Below, in pieces: positions 35,847 to 36,054 of a DNA stretch of 36,054 nt. Position 1 is the first letter of the stretch. Every line of letters begins with the position of its first letter. The position numbers and the translations under genes were made by a program. Source of the stretch: Actinomycetota bacterium (lineage in GTDB: Bacteria > Actinomycetota > Acidimicrobiia > Acidimicrobiales > Ilumatobacteraceae); NCBI GenBank assembly GCA_963169665.1, contig CAUJET010000172.1, positions 1 to 36,054 on the forward strand. Reading direction: 5' to 3'. Under the pieces are notes generated by a model that saw nothing but the letters and a program-made list of their open reading frames with translations, was not told where the DNA came from and searched no databases.

Positions 35847-36054
35847 TCAGACGAGCCAGGCCTCGCGGGAGATCGGGACGTAGAGCGACTCGCGCGCCAT
35901 GGAGAACGGTGCCAGCTCGGGGCGGACCGGCGCGCCGGTCGCCAGCGCGGCGAGCTCACGACCGAACCACGAGGCGAACTTGAACCCGTGCGCGGCGCCG
36001 AGGCCCACCGAGATCTGCGGAGTGCCCGGCACGCGGTCGCACACGAAGTCGCGA
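35847..36054 (-). CDS. FAD-dependent amine oxidase of the sarcosine oxidase type (C-terminal part)
   Basis: The gene runs off the right edge; 68 codons are visible. The C-terminus TPQISVGLGAAHGFKFASWF, then GRELAALA and APFSMARESL, matches the end of monomeric sarcosine oxidase and N-methyltryptophan oxidase, where the HGFKF motif contacts FAD. The Cys that would bind FAD covalently is outside the window. It oxidises a secondary amine or related substrate to an imine and H2O2. Confidence 0.8.
   Translation of the reverse strand, partial: RDFVCDRVPGTPQISVGLGAAHGFKFASWFGRELAALATGAPVRPELAPFSMARESLYVPISREAWLV

Overview
The window is high-GC, strongly G/C-third-position DNA of actinobacterial type. 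Several features together suggest an Acidimicrobiia-like actinomycete (Ilumatobacter relatives): an Ada-AlkA fusion, an F420-hydrogenase-beta-like Fe-S protein, a DUF222/HNH endonuclease, a FadE-type acyl-CoA dehydrogenase and many GTG starts. That placement is inference; no rRNA gene is present.

Layout. (1) Positions 1-5150 are accessory: an unrecognised gene end, an XRE regulator/nucleotidyltransferase pair resembling a toxin-antitoxin module, an ECF sigma factor with a membrane-anchored partner, an orphan protein, decayed sequence, and a stand-alone excisionase next to the 3' end of tRNA-Arg(CCG). This looks like the worn edge of an element integrated at the tRNA. (2) 5400-8650: thioredoxin, a conserved hypothetical, and an alkylation-repair pair (Ogt overlapping an Ada-AlkA fusion). 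(3) 8695-14404: a minus-strand operon of circularly permuted ATP-grasp, alpha-E (DUF403), ATP-grasp/alpha-E fusion and transglutaminase, the known peptide/amidoligase-type cluster. (4) 14519-15754: an acyl-CoA dehydrogenase behind a perfect palindrome. (5) 15900-26160: a nitrogen-control island. (6) 26263-36054: an FMN protein, an F420-hydrogenase-beta-like protein, a lipoprotein, a single-chain 2-oxoacid dehydrogenase E1, a lipase-like hydrolase, a PhyH dioxygenase, a GNAT, an SDR, a DUF222/HNH protein and the end of a sarcosine-oxidase-like FAD enzyme.

The nitrogen island is the most interesting part. It carries two ammonium transporters (amtB-like), each followed by a PII protein with the uridylylatable Tyr51, one complete glnD (NT, HD, ACT, ACT), and two stand-alone winged-helix regulators. 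Directly upstream of the first amt is an 892-residue protein that joins a CPA2 cation/proton antiporter to a GlnD-derived C-terminus: an HD domain whose metal-binding histidines are lost, followed by two ACT domains. I read this as an antiporter gated by a glutamine-type signal, linking K+/H+ flux to nitrogen status. A 38-bp GlnR-type box (four half-sites with 6-base spacers) precedes amt1, a partial one precedes amt2, and a PhoP-type direct repeat precedes the regulator-antiporter operon. Nitrogen and phosphate control may therefore meet here.

The ATP-grasp cluster also hides an oddity. The ATP-grasp half of the fused protein lacks the KPxxESGG segment and the EDN triad that its stand-alone neighbour keeps, so it may be a non-catalytic partner.
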